Shown here: in pieces, positions 11,348-23,157 of the stretch | Layout of the letters: each line of letters begins with the position of its first letter | Numbering within the stretch: the stretch's first letter is position 1 | Source of the DNA: Batkoa obscura | Taxonomy: Eukaryota; Entomophthoromycota; Entomophthoromycetes; Entomophthorales; Batkoaceae | Assembly (NCBI GenBank): GCA_030770535.1 | Contig: JASVEC010000006.1 | Coordinates: 1,364,001-1,428,000, forward strand | Reading direction: 5' to 3' | DNA length: 64,000 bases | The notes under the pieces: model-generated | Databases searched by the model: none | What the model was told of the DNA's origin: nothing | The model's input: the letters and a program-made list of their open reading frames with translations, nothing else | Program-made: the position numbers and the translations under genes

Positions 11348-12513
11348 ATGGAAGACAACAATCGTACAATATTAAGCTTAGAAGAATTGGAAAAAAAGCA
11401 CAAAGCAGAGAAAGAAGCATTAGATAAAAAGGTTGAGCAATTAAAAAAGCCATTAAAAGGAAAGAGTAAGAAGGTTGATAAGAAACAAGAGAAAGCAATT
11501 CAAAATAAAGTCGATTTATTGGTTAAAGATTTAGAAATTAAACATGAGCAGGAATTTTATGAATTGAATTTAGTGCTTTTAGAATCTGAAAACAAGAATG
11601 AAATAGAAATAAACCAGGTTAGAGACCTTTTATTGTATGATTATTTATTAATTTAAATAGGAGAAAGAAGAGGAAATAAAAGGAATCGAAGTGGAAGGCA
11701 AAAAGGATGAAAAGGAAATCACAAAACCAAAACGAAATCGACAAAAAGAAAGAAAAGTAAGACTTATAGTTATAATGTATTATAGCTAAAAACAATAGGA
11801 ACGTAAAGAAGCAGAGCTTTTAAAACAAATCGAGGAAGCAGAGCAAGAGGCGCTTAACCAACCTGATTTAAAAGCTAAGGAGGAAGAGGAAATCGAGGCT
11901 ATAATTCAACCATTAGGATTGAAAGTGTCTCAAATCAAACCTGATGGGCATTGCCTTTTCAATGCCATTTCTGATCAATTAGAACTACGTCACAATAAGC
12001 AAGTAATAGATATATTAATTACTAAGATCCTTTAATAAAAATGTATAGTATAATTATAAAGAATTAAGGTCGTTAGCTGCTAAATTCATTCGTGAAAATA
12101 AGGATGACTTTTTACCGTATATCCCATTTACAGATGAAGATCCTGAAAGTAACCTTACCATTTTTTTTTCCATTTAATTTATTCTCTGTTAGTTACATTC
12201 TCGAAATATTGTAATGGTATTGAAAAGACTGCAATTTGGGGTGGCGAGTTAGAAGTAATCGTTGTTTTTATATATATCCACGTTATTTATTTATTTAAAT
12301 AGATACTTGCAATTGCAAAAGGTCTGAAGGTTCCTATTAAAGTTTACCAGGCGAATCAAGCTCCACTTACTATTGGACCAGAGGATACGAATACTAACGA
12401 TGCTCTACTATTAAGGTATTTATTTAAATCTAAAATAAGATTGGTTTTAATTATTTAGCTATCATACACATTACTATTCACTTGGTGCGCATTATAATTC
12501 ATTAAGATCATAA
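11348..12513 (+). CDS. OTU-domain deubiquitinase, OTUD6 type
   Basis: Seven exons (11348-11617, 11661-11756, 11799-12002, 12049-12148, 12193-12254, 12303-12415, 12459-12513) join in frame to 299 residues, the length of OTUD6B (about 290). The N-terminal 150 residues are a charged coiled coil (LSLEELEKKHKAEKEALDKK), as in OTUD6. The OTU core starts at KPDGHCLFNAISDQL, giving Asp171 and the nucleophile Cys174. AIWGGELE and the terminal SLGAHYNSLRS with His293 follow, completing the Cys/His pair of this cysteine protease. The family removes ubiquitin and the OTUD6 branch is linked to translation initiation and ribosomes; that role is by homology only. Six of the seven exons are at most about 200 bases, so unspliced reading hides the gene. 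The first donor (GTTAGA) is slightly unusual. Confidence 0.93.
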
Positions 12514-12701
12514 ATAAAATATGAAATTTGGTTTTATAATGATAATAAAAAACTTATTTTTATTATATAAAATAGGGGATATCTAATTTGTGAAATAACT
12601 ATAAATGCATAAATACATTTCAATTATGTTTTGATAAAATTTCAAGTTACTCTGGGTTTGTACTTTTAAGCATTTAATCTAGTAGTAGATGAGCTTGATA
12701 G

Positions 12702-12884
12702 TTAGGATATATATGGCATAAAATCGGATTTATTCTCCAAATTCGTCGTTTCTAAAACATAAATAAGTTCTGAAATGCCTTCAGTATCTTCTTCTTCGTC
12801 ACTGAATTTGTATTCATTGTCTAAATACATTACTTCATTGCTCCTCTTTTCCTTATTTTTATTTTCCTTATTCTGTTCTTCCAT
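12702..12884 (-). CDS. Possible small acidic protein, 60 aa
   Basis: An ATG-started frame of 60 residues that is Lys/Asn-rich at the start and Asp/Glu-rich in the middle (FSDEEEDTEG). No family recognised. It may be a short host protein, one exon of a larger gene or chance; low confidence. Confidence 0.22.
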   Translation of the reverse strand: MEEQNKENKNKEKRSNEVMYLDNEYKFSDEEEDTEGISELIYVLETTNLENKSDFMPYIS

Positions 12885-13469
12885 TTTAAACCTTTAATTC
12901 TGGACGGTTAAACTTGATTTGTTTCTCAATTAAAATTTAAGTTTGGTTAGTTGATTTGATCATTTGATTGGCACTTTTTTATTCACTCCAATTTTATTTA
13001 TTTTGAATAATTTATTGTTTTATAAAGTATCAAATATCAATAGTGGTTTTATTAAAGTATGACTACTAAATATAAATGTCGATTTAATTATTTTTATTAA
13101 AAAGATTAAGATTAATACAAAAAATTAATACAAAAAATGTTTACTTTTGTCTTGAAATTGAAGTTTTTCTCCAGACCCCACCTACTTAGCCCTCTTCTTA
13201 AAGTGGACGTCTCTTATTAAAAGACAAGGGAACCACCCACTTGTCTTCGCCTCTAAATCCTACAAAGGAATATGAATCCTGATTTCCTTAAATTTCTTCC
13301 AGGCGTCCTCAAACTTTAATATATATATAACTATTCAATAGTAAATAAGTAAAATCAAGCATCTAAGCATACAAAACCAAGTAGTGGTTTTTAATTTTTA
13401 TTAGCATTATTTACACAGACTTATAATATTTAATGTTATATTTAAACAACAAATCCACTCAATTGATGA
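12885..13469. other. Intergenic with a GC-richer patch
   Basis: About 13160-13320 is clearly richer in C and G than its surroundings, but no tRNA-like fold, open frame or repeat partner could be assigned to it. The rest is plain AT-rich sequence. Confidence 0.35.
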
Positions 13470-14400
13470 TAGATTTTAAACAAAATGAACCATGTTATTC
13501 AATCAAAGGTAGGAATTAATGAAGCTAATTTTAGTATCTAAAATATATCAACTGTTTAAATTAAATATTTGAGACATTTCACCATTGATAGTATATGCCT
13601 ACACAAAATTATTACATTAAAAATAAACTAATTATATACCTAATTTAGAAGAGTCAAAGTTAAGTTAAACAAATGACGTAGAATTTGCTGGGTATCTAAT
13701 TTGAGGTATTTGAAGCCTGATAAAACAAAATTCAAGAGTAACGCTATAAACAATGGACGTTTTTTAAAGTTAACTACTCTTTCAATTAATAGTTGTATTG
13801 TTATTAACTCCGATAAATTTATTCAATATTTAGTTTACCAAATTTAAAGTACTTTATTTTGCAATTACATTCGATAGCAGTATGAGATTATTTGTTGTTA
13901 ATATTTTAAAAGCTTTCAAAACCTCAGGTATTTTATTTTTGAAAATTTAAAAGCAGTAGACTATTTGTTATTAAAAGAAATCTATCCAATCAAAGTAAGC
14001 CTTTGATTAAAATAAGTTTAGAAGGGTTGAATAAGTTATATGAATATTCACTTCTTATAAAGATCAAGGCATAAATTTAAAACAATTTCTATTTCTCTTT
14101 CTCATTCTCATTTCGATCTTATAATTTCCCCATTGTTCCTATTGCCTAAATCAAAAATGAATCCCTTTAACAATAGGTATTATCTAAATCAGTTTGAATA
14201 AGTAGAAATGGGTACTTTTTATAGCTTTGATAGTTGTAGTGAATATACTTTAAGTAACTTCAATGAAGCTATATTATGCTATCGTATAATGCTAAGATTT
14301 GCAATTAATATATGTGCCCATTGAAGCTGAAATATTACCTACTCAATCCATTATTCAATGCTCCATCACATGCTTATCTTATCATGATCAATATTATTTT
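13470..14400 (+). pseudogene. F-box/LRR pseudogene (family of 31202-32641)
   Basis: No long frame survives here, but short frames line up in order with the intact minus-strand paralogue at 31202-32641. NHVIQSK..INEANF matches NVIQLKLTINEANF. DVEFAGYLI matches DNVEFTGVSNL. IKISLEGLN matches LIKISLDGFN. NPFNNRYYLNQFE matches DSFNNDYYLNQLEQ, and LSNFNEAIL matches LSKFSEAIL. The copy covers roughly the central and C-terminal LRR part; the F-box end was not found. It is broken by numerous stops and frameshifts, so it is an old copy and probably not made into protein. Boundaries are approximate. Confidence 0.75.
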
Positions 14401-14636
14401 TGAAGAATGTGATAAATAATCTACTATCTTTCTATTATTAATAGTGTCTCCTATAAATCAATAATAATTTTCTATTATTTTAAATATTCAATTACAATAG
14501 TTTCAAATAAAGATGAATGTATCATATTGAACATATTTTTTAAGCGAAATTTGTTTATTTTTAATAGTGGATTAAAGTAACAAAACGATGTCAAAAATTT
14601 CAATTACTGTTGAAAAAATTGGCTTAAATAAACATA

Positions 14637-14739
14637 TGCGGATGTATTTTTTTTGTTTAAGAATTTTACTAACAATCTTTCTACTCAAATAGCCCTTAAA
14701 AATGGAAAAAGTAATGAAACCAAGAAAAAACACCCCCCA
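14637..14739 (+). mobile_element. ~100-bp TIR element, copy 2
   Basis: Forward copy, beginning TGCGGATG and ending CACCCCCCA, with TA flanks (14635-14636, 14740-14741). It lies between the F-box pseudogene and the PPxY membrane protein gene. Confidence 0.8.
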
Positions 14740-15004
14740 TATACTGCTAAAGCAGAAGACTTTCTTGGTGCATTAAACTCCTGACCTCAAATATCTAATC
14801 TCGTAAGGGCCCTCCCAAGTGTCTTCGATTAATGTTCTTTTAATCAGCCTTTTTCATTTCCTGTTTTAAGCCAAGAAATTAAAGAGAACCAATTTTACTA
14901 TCCAATAAAAAAGCAGTATAAAGTTAGATTGTGTAATCATTATAATAAAAAAACACAAAAATTTTTTGCTCTCTAAATATTTTGTCCTATTTATCAACCA
15001 AATC

Positions 15005-15569
15005 ATGATAATGCCAACTGAACTTTCGTCACCATCAACATCAAACCCCCAAGAATCAAATATTAACATGAAGTTAAAATCCAATTATATAGCAAGTACA
15101 GAGGTTACTTTCATAATAACAAAAACAATGATTCAGGGAGATGATAGCTCCAAGCTGCAATTACGAAAAGTATTAATAATAACCTATACTGTAAGGCTAC
15201 TATTACTTTCATCACTTTATTTTATTGTTTTTTCTGTTGCGCTATATGTTTTTGATTCTTCATCTTTATATTTCTTTATTAACTTTGCTGCTATATTTAT
15301 CTTATTTTTACTCTTATTAGGCCACCAAGCATATGTAACTCACTTCATATTTTTTTATAACTTTATTAACATTTTTATAGTACTTTGTCTACTTTCTTAT
15401 ATCAATAAAAGATACTCAAACGTTCATTAGATTGAACAAAAAATTGGCAGAGGAATTTATCTGGAATGAAAGAATTGGCGAACAAAGTATAGAATCAACT
15501 ACTTATGTTTTACCCCCTCCAAATTATCAACATACCACTAATTCGCCTCCGGCTTATCAAAGAAATTAG
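15005..15569 (+). CDS. Small multi-pass membrane protein with two PPxY motifs
   Basis: Exons 15005-15334 and 15381-15569 join in frame to 172 residues; the intron is GTAACT...TTATAG, 46 bases. The start is the first ATG (MIMPTELSSPSTS). A Ser/Pro-rich cytoplasmic-looking head of about 45 residues is followed by two clear hydrophobic segments (LLLLSSLYFIVFSVALYVF and FFINFAAIFILFLLLLG) and a shorter third (YFVYFLISI). The tail is charged and ends PPPNYQHTTNSPPAYQRN, giving PPNY and PPAY. PPxY motifs bind WW domains, for example those of Nedd4/Rsp5 ubiquitin ligases, so an Rsp5 adaptor or cargo is a reasonable inference. No named family recognised. Without splicing the frame runs to 15430 and loses the PPxY tail. 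Confidence 0.72.
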
Positions 15570-17533
15570 GAGTGCAATTTTACCTTAAAAACACCTACCA
15601 TTAAGGTGTTATAATTTACTGCTTTGTTTTAATTAATTAAAAAATCATAATCTCATTATATTTATTTGTAACATTTTTGAATTTAATATTTTAATTTAGT
15701 TTAATATTATTACTAGAGAACTTCTATTATTATCATTGATAATATACAAAATTCCCTTTGTTATTATTTTGATTTATTGTTTGTTATTTAATAAATTATT
15801 TGGCTAAATTATTATTCAAAAAGCTGAAAACTATTTGTAATCAATAAATTTAAAAGCATGAAACTTAGTATTCGCGTAAAAAAAATATATTGTTAAATTT
15901 TTATGATAGTAGTAATTGTTGAAAGTTGGGATAAAACGTCTAATATTAACCGCTTTTTTATTAAAGTAACTTAAATTAATAATCAATTTATAGTCATTGT
16001 ATTTTATGTTTGTATTAAATATATATTTCATATCAACTTTGCTAGAAAGTTCTAAAATAATAAAGTATAATTATAGCGCCCTTTACCCTTAAAGTTTCAT
16101 ACTCATTAATGTTCTCAGTAATCCTCATATATAATTTTATAAGTTAGTCTATCAATTTTAAACTTTTTTCATAACAATAAAACATTTAGGAATCTCCGGC
16201 TCCTACAAAACTGGCTATTAAACTGTGAAATATCAAACTTCTATTTTATATCTGACAATGAACATGTTTACGTTATCCCTGGATTTATTAAGGCGAACTT
16301 TTATAAAAACAATAATTCAATCCCAATTCACAGCTATAGTTTGAAATAAAATGACAAAAAGTATATTTATACCTCCTTAAATTTCGCTAGTTGATTTTTT
16401 AATAAACCACTTTGAGTGTCCCTTTAAGTATTATTTCGAAAACAATACAAGTAAGGAATAGTATACGTAAATTTTTATTATACTACATCATATGTGTAAA
16501 TATCAAGGCAGACATAATAAATAAGGATATAAATGATAAGGAATTTTTCTATAAAAGACTCAATAGTTGCGAATAAAAGCTAAAACGAGCTAAGTGAGAA
16601 TGGGGTAAATTAAATTTTAAACTATGAAACTAAATAGGTGGTAAATAAATTGTATGTGATTTAAAGCTAGGCTAATCTATTTTTATGTAAAACAAAAATT
16701 ATTGCCCATTGCTTTTTACTTTTATAAAATTTATTTTTGAATATATTAATAGCTGACTTTTTCATGGTAACTTTAACACTAGTTATTCAATTAATAATTA
16801 TTCGTATAGAGTTATAGTCAAATCAGGGTTTTGTTTAGCTGAATAATGATTCAAATAAATTATAAATTACTAAAAAAATTACAAAGTCAAAATAACAAAA
16901 TTAAAAACCTCTAATTAAAGGGATAAGCGGAGGCAAAAATAAAATTCTTCTGTAAATTTGTGATAATTTTTTTACTTGACATCATCTCCTTCAAACTGTA
17001 GGTAAGGGTGATAAATAACACTAAATAGTGTGTATTTCCATTATTGAATTTTAGTAAAATTAGCGAAATAATTATGAAGGCATTTAATAAAGGACTACTG
17101 ATAGAGGATGGGTACCATTAAAATAATAAAGTGAAGTAATTTGATATGTAGTAATAGTATAACAATAATATACAACAATAATATATTATTATTATTTTAT
17201 ATAATAGCTACTTTAATAGGCTAAAAGATGAGAATAGTTGTAAATAATTCCCCTTTTTATCCTTTAATTTGCCACCAAACTTGAGTTTTTTAAATTTCTA
17301 ATAATCTTTTTCTTTGTAATTTTTTAGCCTTACTTGTTAAATTTAGAAAATTTTATTATTTTTTCAGCAAAAATTTAATATAAATTTATGCATGACTTCA
17401 AATTTTCATTATTAACGGTATCAGCCAATCAAAACTGAACTAAAGCCAAGTAAAACTTGATGCTTTATTCCAAATAAATCATGTTATAAGCTCATGGTTA
17501 ATGAATATAATAATGTGTGGATAAAAAGAAGAG
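15570..17533. other. AT-rich intergenic
   Basis: Nearly 2 kb with no gene, repeat copy or RNA gene recognised. A 66-codon open stretch at 15831-16031 (minus) is low complexity and looks random. Confidence 0.5.
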
Positions 17534-17543
17534 TATATAAATA
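17534..17543 (+). promoter_or_regulatory. TATA box
   Basis: TATATAAATA 35 bases before the ATG at 17578. Confidence 0.5.
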
Positions 17544-17577
17544 AGATGGAAATAAATTCATAGCTATTTTTTAAAGA

Positions 17578-18189
17578 ATGTCGAACTCTTCAAGAAGGAA
17601 AAGTTTATTTATTAAAGATATCAAAGTTGAAGATATCCATTATTTAAATAAAAGTAAAGGAGCTCGTCCAAAATCAACCATTGGCCTACCATTAGAAAAA
17701 CAAAGATTCGACTTTATAAAGAAAATTAATGAAGAAGAGGATGATGATTTTGATGACAGTTTATCACTATTAGATATGTTAAAAGAGGAAAGCCCAGTTG
17801 ATACTACTGCTCACAATCAATCCGTAATTTCATTGGCAAGCGAAATTACTTTATCAAGTGTAAGTAGTAAGAGTAATTTTGGTGATAAGAGTGGGATAAA
17901 TTTATGGCCTAGAGCATTCTCATTTAGATTTTCGAAAAAGAAAAGAGATATTGATTTTTGTGAAAAAACGATAAGCAGAAGGAATAGTATTGAATCAGCG
18001 TTAGAATTGGAAATTGGAAAGTTAAAGATCAAAGAAAATAACAATTTTGACGAAGTGCTATTAAATGGATTTTTAAATGAAAAAGAAAGTAAGCCTACTC
18101 TAAGAATCACACTTACTCCCAAGATTGCTAAAGATGATGTACGCTTGAAAGATTTTAAGAAAAAATCTAGCCGATTTACTATTCATTAA
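17578..18189 (+). CDS. Unrecognised basic/acidic protein, 203 aa
   Basis: A single intact frame from an ATG behind a TATA box. No family recognised. The N-terminus is basic and Ser-rich (MSNSSRRKSLF, an R-R-x-S site resembling a kinase A target). An acidic run (EEEDDDFDDSLSLLDML) follows, then a Ser-rich linker, then a second basic patch (RFSKKKRDIDF, then RRNS), and the C-terminus is Lys-rich. No membrane segment or signal peptide. The alternation of charged patches and short hydrophobic segments suggests a mostly disordered regulatory protein, which is inference only. Confidence 0.55.
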   Translation: MSNSSRRKSLFIKDIKVEDIHYLNKSKGARPKSTIGLPLEKQRFDFIKKINEEEDDDFDDSLSLLDMLKEESPVDTTAHNQSVISLASEITLSSVSSKSNFGDKSGINLWPRAFSFRFSKKKRDIDFCEKTISRRNSIESALELEIGKLKIKENNNFDEVLLNGFLNEKESKPTLRITLTPKIAKDDVRLKDFKKKSSRFTIH

Positions 18190-19468
18190 TTAATACTTTT
18201 TACCTTATTTTTCTGATATACTCCCTCTGAAAATGTATATAACTTTCCTTAGACCAAACAATCATTTATTGTTACTATTTATTAAAACATGAAAATAAAC
18301 ATCCATTCCTCTGTAATAGAATAAACTATTTAATATACAGCTATGTGTATGTATCATTTTAAAAGTTAGGGAAAATTTAAAACTAAATATAATTTTTAAC
18401 GAAAATATATCAATTAGCCTAAAAAAGGTATTTTATTTTTAACTGTATACAAAAATGTTAGTAAAAAATGATCATTTTTTCTTACTTTATGACTAAAAAC
18501 AAGAGGGTTTTTTAATTTTAATCGAGCTATAACAGAACAAAATTATATTATTATAACTCGATTTATTCTAAACATTAAAAAGCAACAATGGGCTTAAATT
18601 TGTATTTGAAAATAAAATAATATTATTTAATTAGTCTAAACTCATCAATATTTGAATAAGTTGCATGAATTTTATATTTAGTGTCTTAGATTTGAAATAA
18701 CATTATATTTAAATTACAGCTCTATTGCGACCTAGTTAACTACTCATTTAAGAAGGAAAGTTTGATAAAATCTGACTAAAATGTAAAGATTAAGTGTTGA
18801 AAAATCCAAACATGTCTATAACTAGCTCCAGAAATTACCGCAAGCTATGCCGCGATATAACTGTAGTAGCTATAGTTTAAACTACAATGTTATTTTAAAT
18901 GTTCTCTTTTTTTTATTTCTGGCTTAAAATTGCAAAATATTAGGAAAAGCTTTTTTCAAAATTAATCATATTCTACATTAAACTATTAAGGTTAATTCAT
19001 GCATAATTCAATTTCCATATAATTTCTACTCCCATAATCCTTCATATAATCCTAATTATCTAAGCTGTATACTAACCTTCTTAATTATTGAGTACTCTGA
19101 ATTTATTTTATTTATAGCTAATATTAGAATGATTATAATGACCTATTCTATATGCACTCGTTTTCCCTTGTTATTATATTACATTAAAACTCTTTGATAT
19201 TTTTGAGCATATTTTGTAATCACCTTCGTCTATATTGAGGTACCAAACCTGATGTTCTCATATAGTGTTGAATAAAATAGAAAGTAACTCAATTTTATGC
19301 AGCAGAAATCATTTGCCCATTTTATACCCAATGCAATTTATGCAAATTCGAAATAATACGATATAGTATGACAACAATCATAGTAAGTTTTATATAAATG
19401 CTAATTATTATTACTTAAATATTAATTTGATAATGGGTAACAGTTAAATCCCTATTATTAAGAGAGCA
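18190..19468. other. AT-rich intergenic
   Basis: No gene or repeat recognised in this 1.3 kb before the first of two closely spaced TIR elements. Confidence 0.45.
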
Positions 19469-19569
19469 TGAGGATGTTTTTTTTGGTTTTATTACTTTTT
19501 CCATTTTCTAAGCGCTATTTGAGCGGAAAAGTTGTTAGTAAAATTCTTAAACAAAAAAATACATCCCCA
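19469..19569 (-). mobile_element. ~100-bp TIR element, copy 3
   Basis: Reverse copy (starts TGAGGATGTTTTTTTTGG, ends ATACATCCCCA). Flanks are CA on the left and TA on the right, so the duplication is not intact or has mutated. A forward copy lies 101 bases downstream. Confidence 0.8.
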
Positions 19570-19670
19570 TATTAATTAGCCAAGCACAGATACCTTACAA
19601 TTATCCATCATTTTTATTACTACAAATTTTAATGAAATTTTTAGAAAATTTGCATTATTGATTTTTTACA

Positions 19671-19767
19671 TGGAGATATATTTTTTTAGGAATTTTACTA
19701 ACAATTTTTCCGCTTAAATAGCGCTTAAAAGATGGAAAAAGTGATGAAGCCAAAAAAAACAACCCCA
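19671..19767 (+). mobile_element. ~100-bp TIR element, copy 4
   Basis: Forward copy, beginning TGGAGATATATTTTTTT and ending AACAACCCCA, inverted relative to the copy at 19469. It too has CA left and TA right. Confidence 0.78.
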
Positions 19768-21905
19768 TATCTTGGTTAACATAAATCTTGTGAATATCAA
19801 TAGACATAAATTGATAAAAAAATAAACAGTTTTAAATATTATTATAAATTAAATAAAGCTAATAATAATAAAAGCACTATAAGTTTTTAAAATACTTAAA
19901 AAATAATTAAGACTCGAAAATATCAAAATATAACACAAAAGCTCTAAAATAGATACATTCAGTTTATTAAAATGTATTACAAAAGAATTAAAACTTTGTA
20001 ATCTAAAAGTTACTTCTATCATTAAAATTACCTCAAATATTTGATTATTTTCTTAATGTTATTAGTGCCATTAATTTATATGTAGATTATGCTCACTGAT
20101 TTTATGTCAACGATCTTAAAATTACTAAAAATACTTCTACCTCCAAAAAATAAAATACTTGGGAGTCCTCGGCTCCTTCAAGATTTTTTAATAAAAAAAT
20201 ACTAAACGTTATAAATTTTAGCATTTATTTTTCATTAAAGGCTTGTCCTATATAACAATGGTTAATCATTAGGTTTATTATGTACGATACTGTTAGTTAC
20301 TGTTGGGAGGGTTATTGTGTCGGGTTTTATCTAGCGGAATCTTATATATAACAATTTAATAAATTAAAAGATGTTGATTTTTATGTAGAATTGATATAAT
20401 TAGATTTCAACTTTATCCTTGAATTTTCAAACGCAGATTAGTTTATTAAACTAATATTGAACATGTTAAATAAGCAAATACGATATTTATTTATCTAGAG
20501 TAATTACTATCCATACATGTAATACTTTAAATAAATTATTTGTTATAGTTTAAGTTTTATTTTAGTTAAATTTTATTATCAATTTAAATAGTTGGTTTAT
20601 TTATTGAGGTACTTTATTAAGAAAATTTTACTTTGCATTTTGCTTGTGAAATGTGATGCACTTCAATAAGAACCATTTGATAAAATATTAAAATATCAAA
20701 ATAATACTAAACTTATATTGGAAACTTTATAAAGTATAATCTTAAACTTTGTACAGTATTGATAAAGTGTTTTAAATAAACAATGAAATAAGTTTATTGC
20801 AAATATTAGCATTGTATGATAAAATTTTTATAATGAAATTTTAGTATATAGAAAGTGATTAATAAATATACACTGATTGCTTTTTTGGTTTTACAAATGT
20901 ATTAATTATTTACGTCTCACTATTTTACTTTGTTCTATTTACGTTATAATATCTTAGTGCGCAATCAAAGATACTTTAAAACATCTGATGTAAAATTTAT
21001 TTCTGTAAATATTACAAATAGCTCTTTACACATGACGGTATGTTTTATTTAAAAAGATGTTCTTTAAAAAATCTTGATTTGTAAAACAACAATAGTAATG
21101 TTTAACTGCCAAATAATACAGTTAATCTCATAAAATATAATATCAATTTGTATTGAATTACGAGGATATTTTTATATATAATAGGTCACATTTTTTGTCA
21201 TTACTTTTATTAAATACCAGTGCACAATGGTTATTTTTTAAAGTATTAATTGATCATTACTCTTAATTAAGTATTATATATTCATGTTTATACTATTTGA
21301 CCCAATCATAAAAATATAGCATTTATTGTATAAATTGCAAATGTGATAATCGCTTATTATATTGGCGTGGGAATGTTTTTCTTGCTTCAGTCTTTAACTG
21401 GTATCTCTTAGATTTTGTTTTCCATAATAAATAGATTAAAATACTTGAAGGAAAAGGTGATTCCGGTATAGATTCTTTTAAACTGTTGTATAAGGAATAG
21501 TCGATAATTGTATTAAACTATTTCGTCATTAAAAGAACTATACTTTAACAATAAAGCGCCATTATACAAAATTTAGCTATTTTACTAAATTTTATACAAT
21601 TTACTATCTATTTTGCTAAATTAACTTTGAGGTCACATTATAATTAACTAATGTGGTATTAAAGTAGAATTATTAGATGACCTTGTTTTTTTTAAAAAAA
21701 GTCATTGCAGAAAAAAGTGGTCATGCTCGCATTATTTTTTCGAAAGAAGATGCAATAATCACTTGATTCACGTAAAAGTTAGAAAAATTAGAAAATACTA
21801 GACCCAAATTTGCTAAATATAGATCACCTTATTTTATACAAATTTGTTGGCAAATAAGTGTTAACATTCTAGCATACTTATCACATTATGTAACAAAGAA
21901 AACAG
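19768..21905. other. AT-rich intergenic before subtilase 1
   Basis: Over 2 kb without a recognisable gene. Presumably contains the promoter of the subtilase at 21967. Confidence 0.5.
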
Positions 21906-21913
21906 TATATAAA
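21906..21913 (+). promoter_or_regulatory. TATA box of subtilase 1
   Basis: TATATAAA followed by CGGGGA, 54 bases before the ATG. The second subtilase has TATATAAAG followed by CGGG at 24958, so the two genes share this core arrangement. Confidence 0.55.
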
Positions 21914-21966
21914 CGGGGACTTTTTCTTCAAAATAGAATACATCAAATTGAAATTTATCAGTCAAT

Positions 21967-23157
21967 ATGCAATTTAATCTTTTATTAATCGCCTCTACTT
22001 TACTCTCTGCCATCAGCGCTGAACGTTATATCGTTCAATTTAAGGAAAATAACTCTCGTTTAGCTCCACCAAGCGAAGCTCATTATGCTAACCTTGACGC
22101 AAAGATTCAAGAATTGAACGGAAATTCTCGTATTGCCCCACAAAATGTAATTAACCACAAGTATGATGCTGTTTTTAACGGTTACTCTGGTGATTTTTCT
22201 CAAGAATTACAAAATTGGATTAAAGCTCAACCTGAAGTTAGGGAAATTTTCCAAGACGAAAAGTATAGCGCCAATGCTTTACAATCTGATGCTCCATGGG
22301 GTTTAACTCGTATTTCATCTGCTAAAAAATATACTGATGCTGTTAAAGGTGAATACAGATATGTTTCTGAAACTGGTCAAAGTGTTGATGTTTATGTTCT
22401 CGATACCGGTATTAATGTCAACCACGTTGATCTAGAAGGTCGTGCAAGATGGGGTAAAACCTTTGCTGAAGGCTCTACTGATGACGATTTACACGGTCAC
22501 GGTACTCACGTAGCTGGTACTATTGCCGGTCGTAAATATGGTGTTTCAAAAGGTGCCAATGTTATTGCAGTTAAAATTTTAGGTGATGATGGAACTGGTT
22601 GGAATTCAGATATCATTGCCGGTATTGAATGGGTAGTTAAAGACCCACCACGTTGGGGTACTCCAATCAAAGGGAAGGTTATCAATATGAGTATTGGTGG
22701 AAGAAAATCAGTTCCGCTCAATGATGCCGTAAACAAGGCAGTTGATGCTGGTGTACATATTGTTGTTGCTGCTGGTAATGAATCTACTGATGCTTGTACC
22801 AAATCACCAGCATCAGCTGAAAAAGCAATTACCGTTGGTGCCACCACTATTGATGATACTTTAGCCAGCTTTTCCAACTATGGTAAGTGTGTTGATATCC
22901 TTGCACCAGGTCGTTATATCTTATCAGCATGGATTGGATCTAACCAAGCTACCAAGAATATCTCAGGTACTTCTATGGCTTCACCACATGTAGCTGGTAT
23001 CGTTGCTGATTATATTTCCCTTGATCAAGTTAAATTCACCCCAGAAACCCTTTCTTCTAAGTTAACTACTTTATCAAATAAGAATGCTATTGCTGATTTA
23101 CCAAAGGATACCCTTAATCTTTTAGCCCGTAATGTTGCTCCTCCTACTTGGAATTAA
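21967..23157 (+). CDS. Secreted subtilisin-like serine protease (S8, proteinase K type), copy 1
   Basis: An intact single exon, 396 residues. Residues 1-18 are a signal peptide (MQFNLLLIASTLLSAISA). About 20-100 are an I9 inhibitory propeptide (RYIVQFKE at the start). The mature domain starts near SDAPWGLTRI. The catalytic triad is visible: Asp146 in VLDTGINVNH, His178 in HGHGTHVAGT and Ser336 in GTSMASPHVAG. The length matches proteinase K-type zymogens (about 380-400). It should be a secreted endopeptidase for feeding or host cuticle breakdown, inferred from the family and likely fungal lifestyle. A near-duplicate lies 3.1 kb downstream in the same orientation, with most of the mature domain matching exactly but a divergent prodomain and a divergent central patch (22580-22728). 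Confidence 0.96.
   Translation: MQFNLLLIASTLLSAISAERYIVQFKENNSRLAPPSEAHYANLDAKIQELNGNSRIAPQNVINHKYDAVFNGYSGDFSQELQNWIKAQPEVREIFQDEKYSANALQSDAPWGLTRISSAKKYTDAVKGEYRYVSETGQSVDVYVLDTGINVNHVDLEGRARWGKTFAEGSTDDDLHGHGTHVAGTIAGRKYGVSKGANVIAVKILGDDGTGWNSDIIAGIEWVVKDPPRWGTPIKGKVINMSIGGRKSVPLNDAVNKAVDAGVHIVVAAGNESTDACTKSPASAEKAITVGATTIDDTLASFSNYGKCVDILAPGRYILSAWIGSNQATKNISGTSMASPHVAGIVADYISLDQVKFTPETLSSKLTTLSNKNAIADLPKDTLNLLARNVAPPTWN

Noticed and set aside
13160-13320. GC-richer patch considered as an RNA gene
   Set aside because: No tRNA A/B boxes, no cloverleaf, no match to rRNA or spliceosomal RNA motifs recognised by eye.
14745-14840. Minus-strand peptide resembling the end of a Ty3-type integrase (DTWEGPYEI)
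   Set aside because: Only about a dozen residues of resemblance with no neighbouring retroelement parts. At most a tiny fossil fragment; not listed.
16190-20180. Two short similar motifs (GGCTCCT near 16198 and 20172)
   Set aside because: Similarity covers under 20 bases and does not extend, so likely chance.
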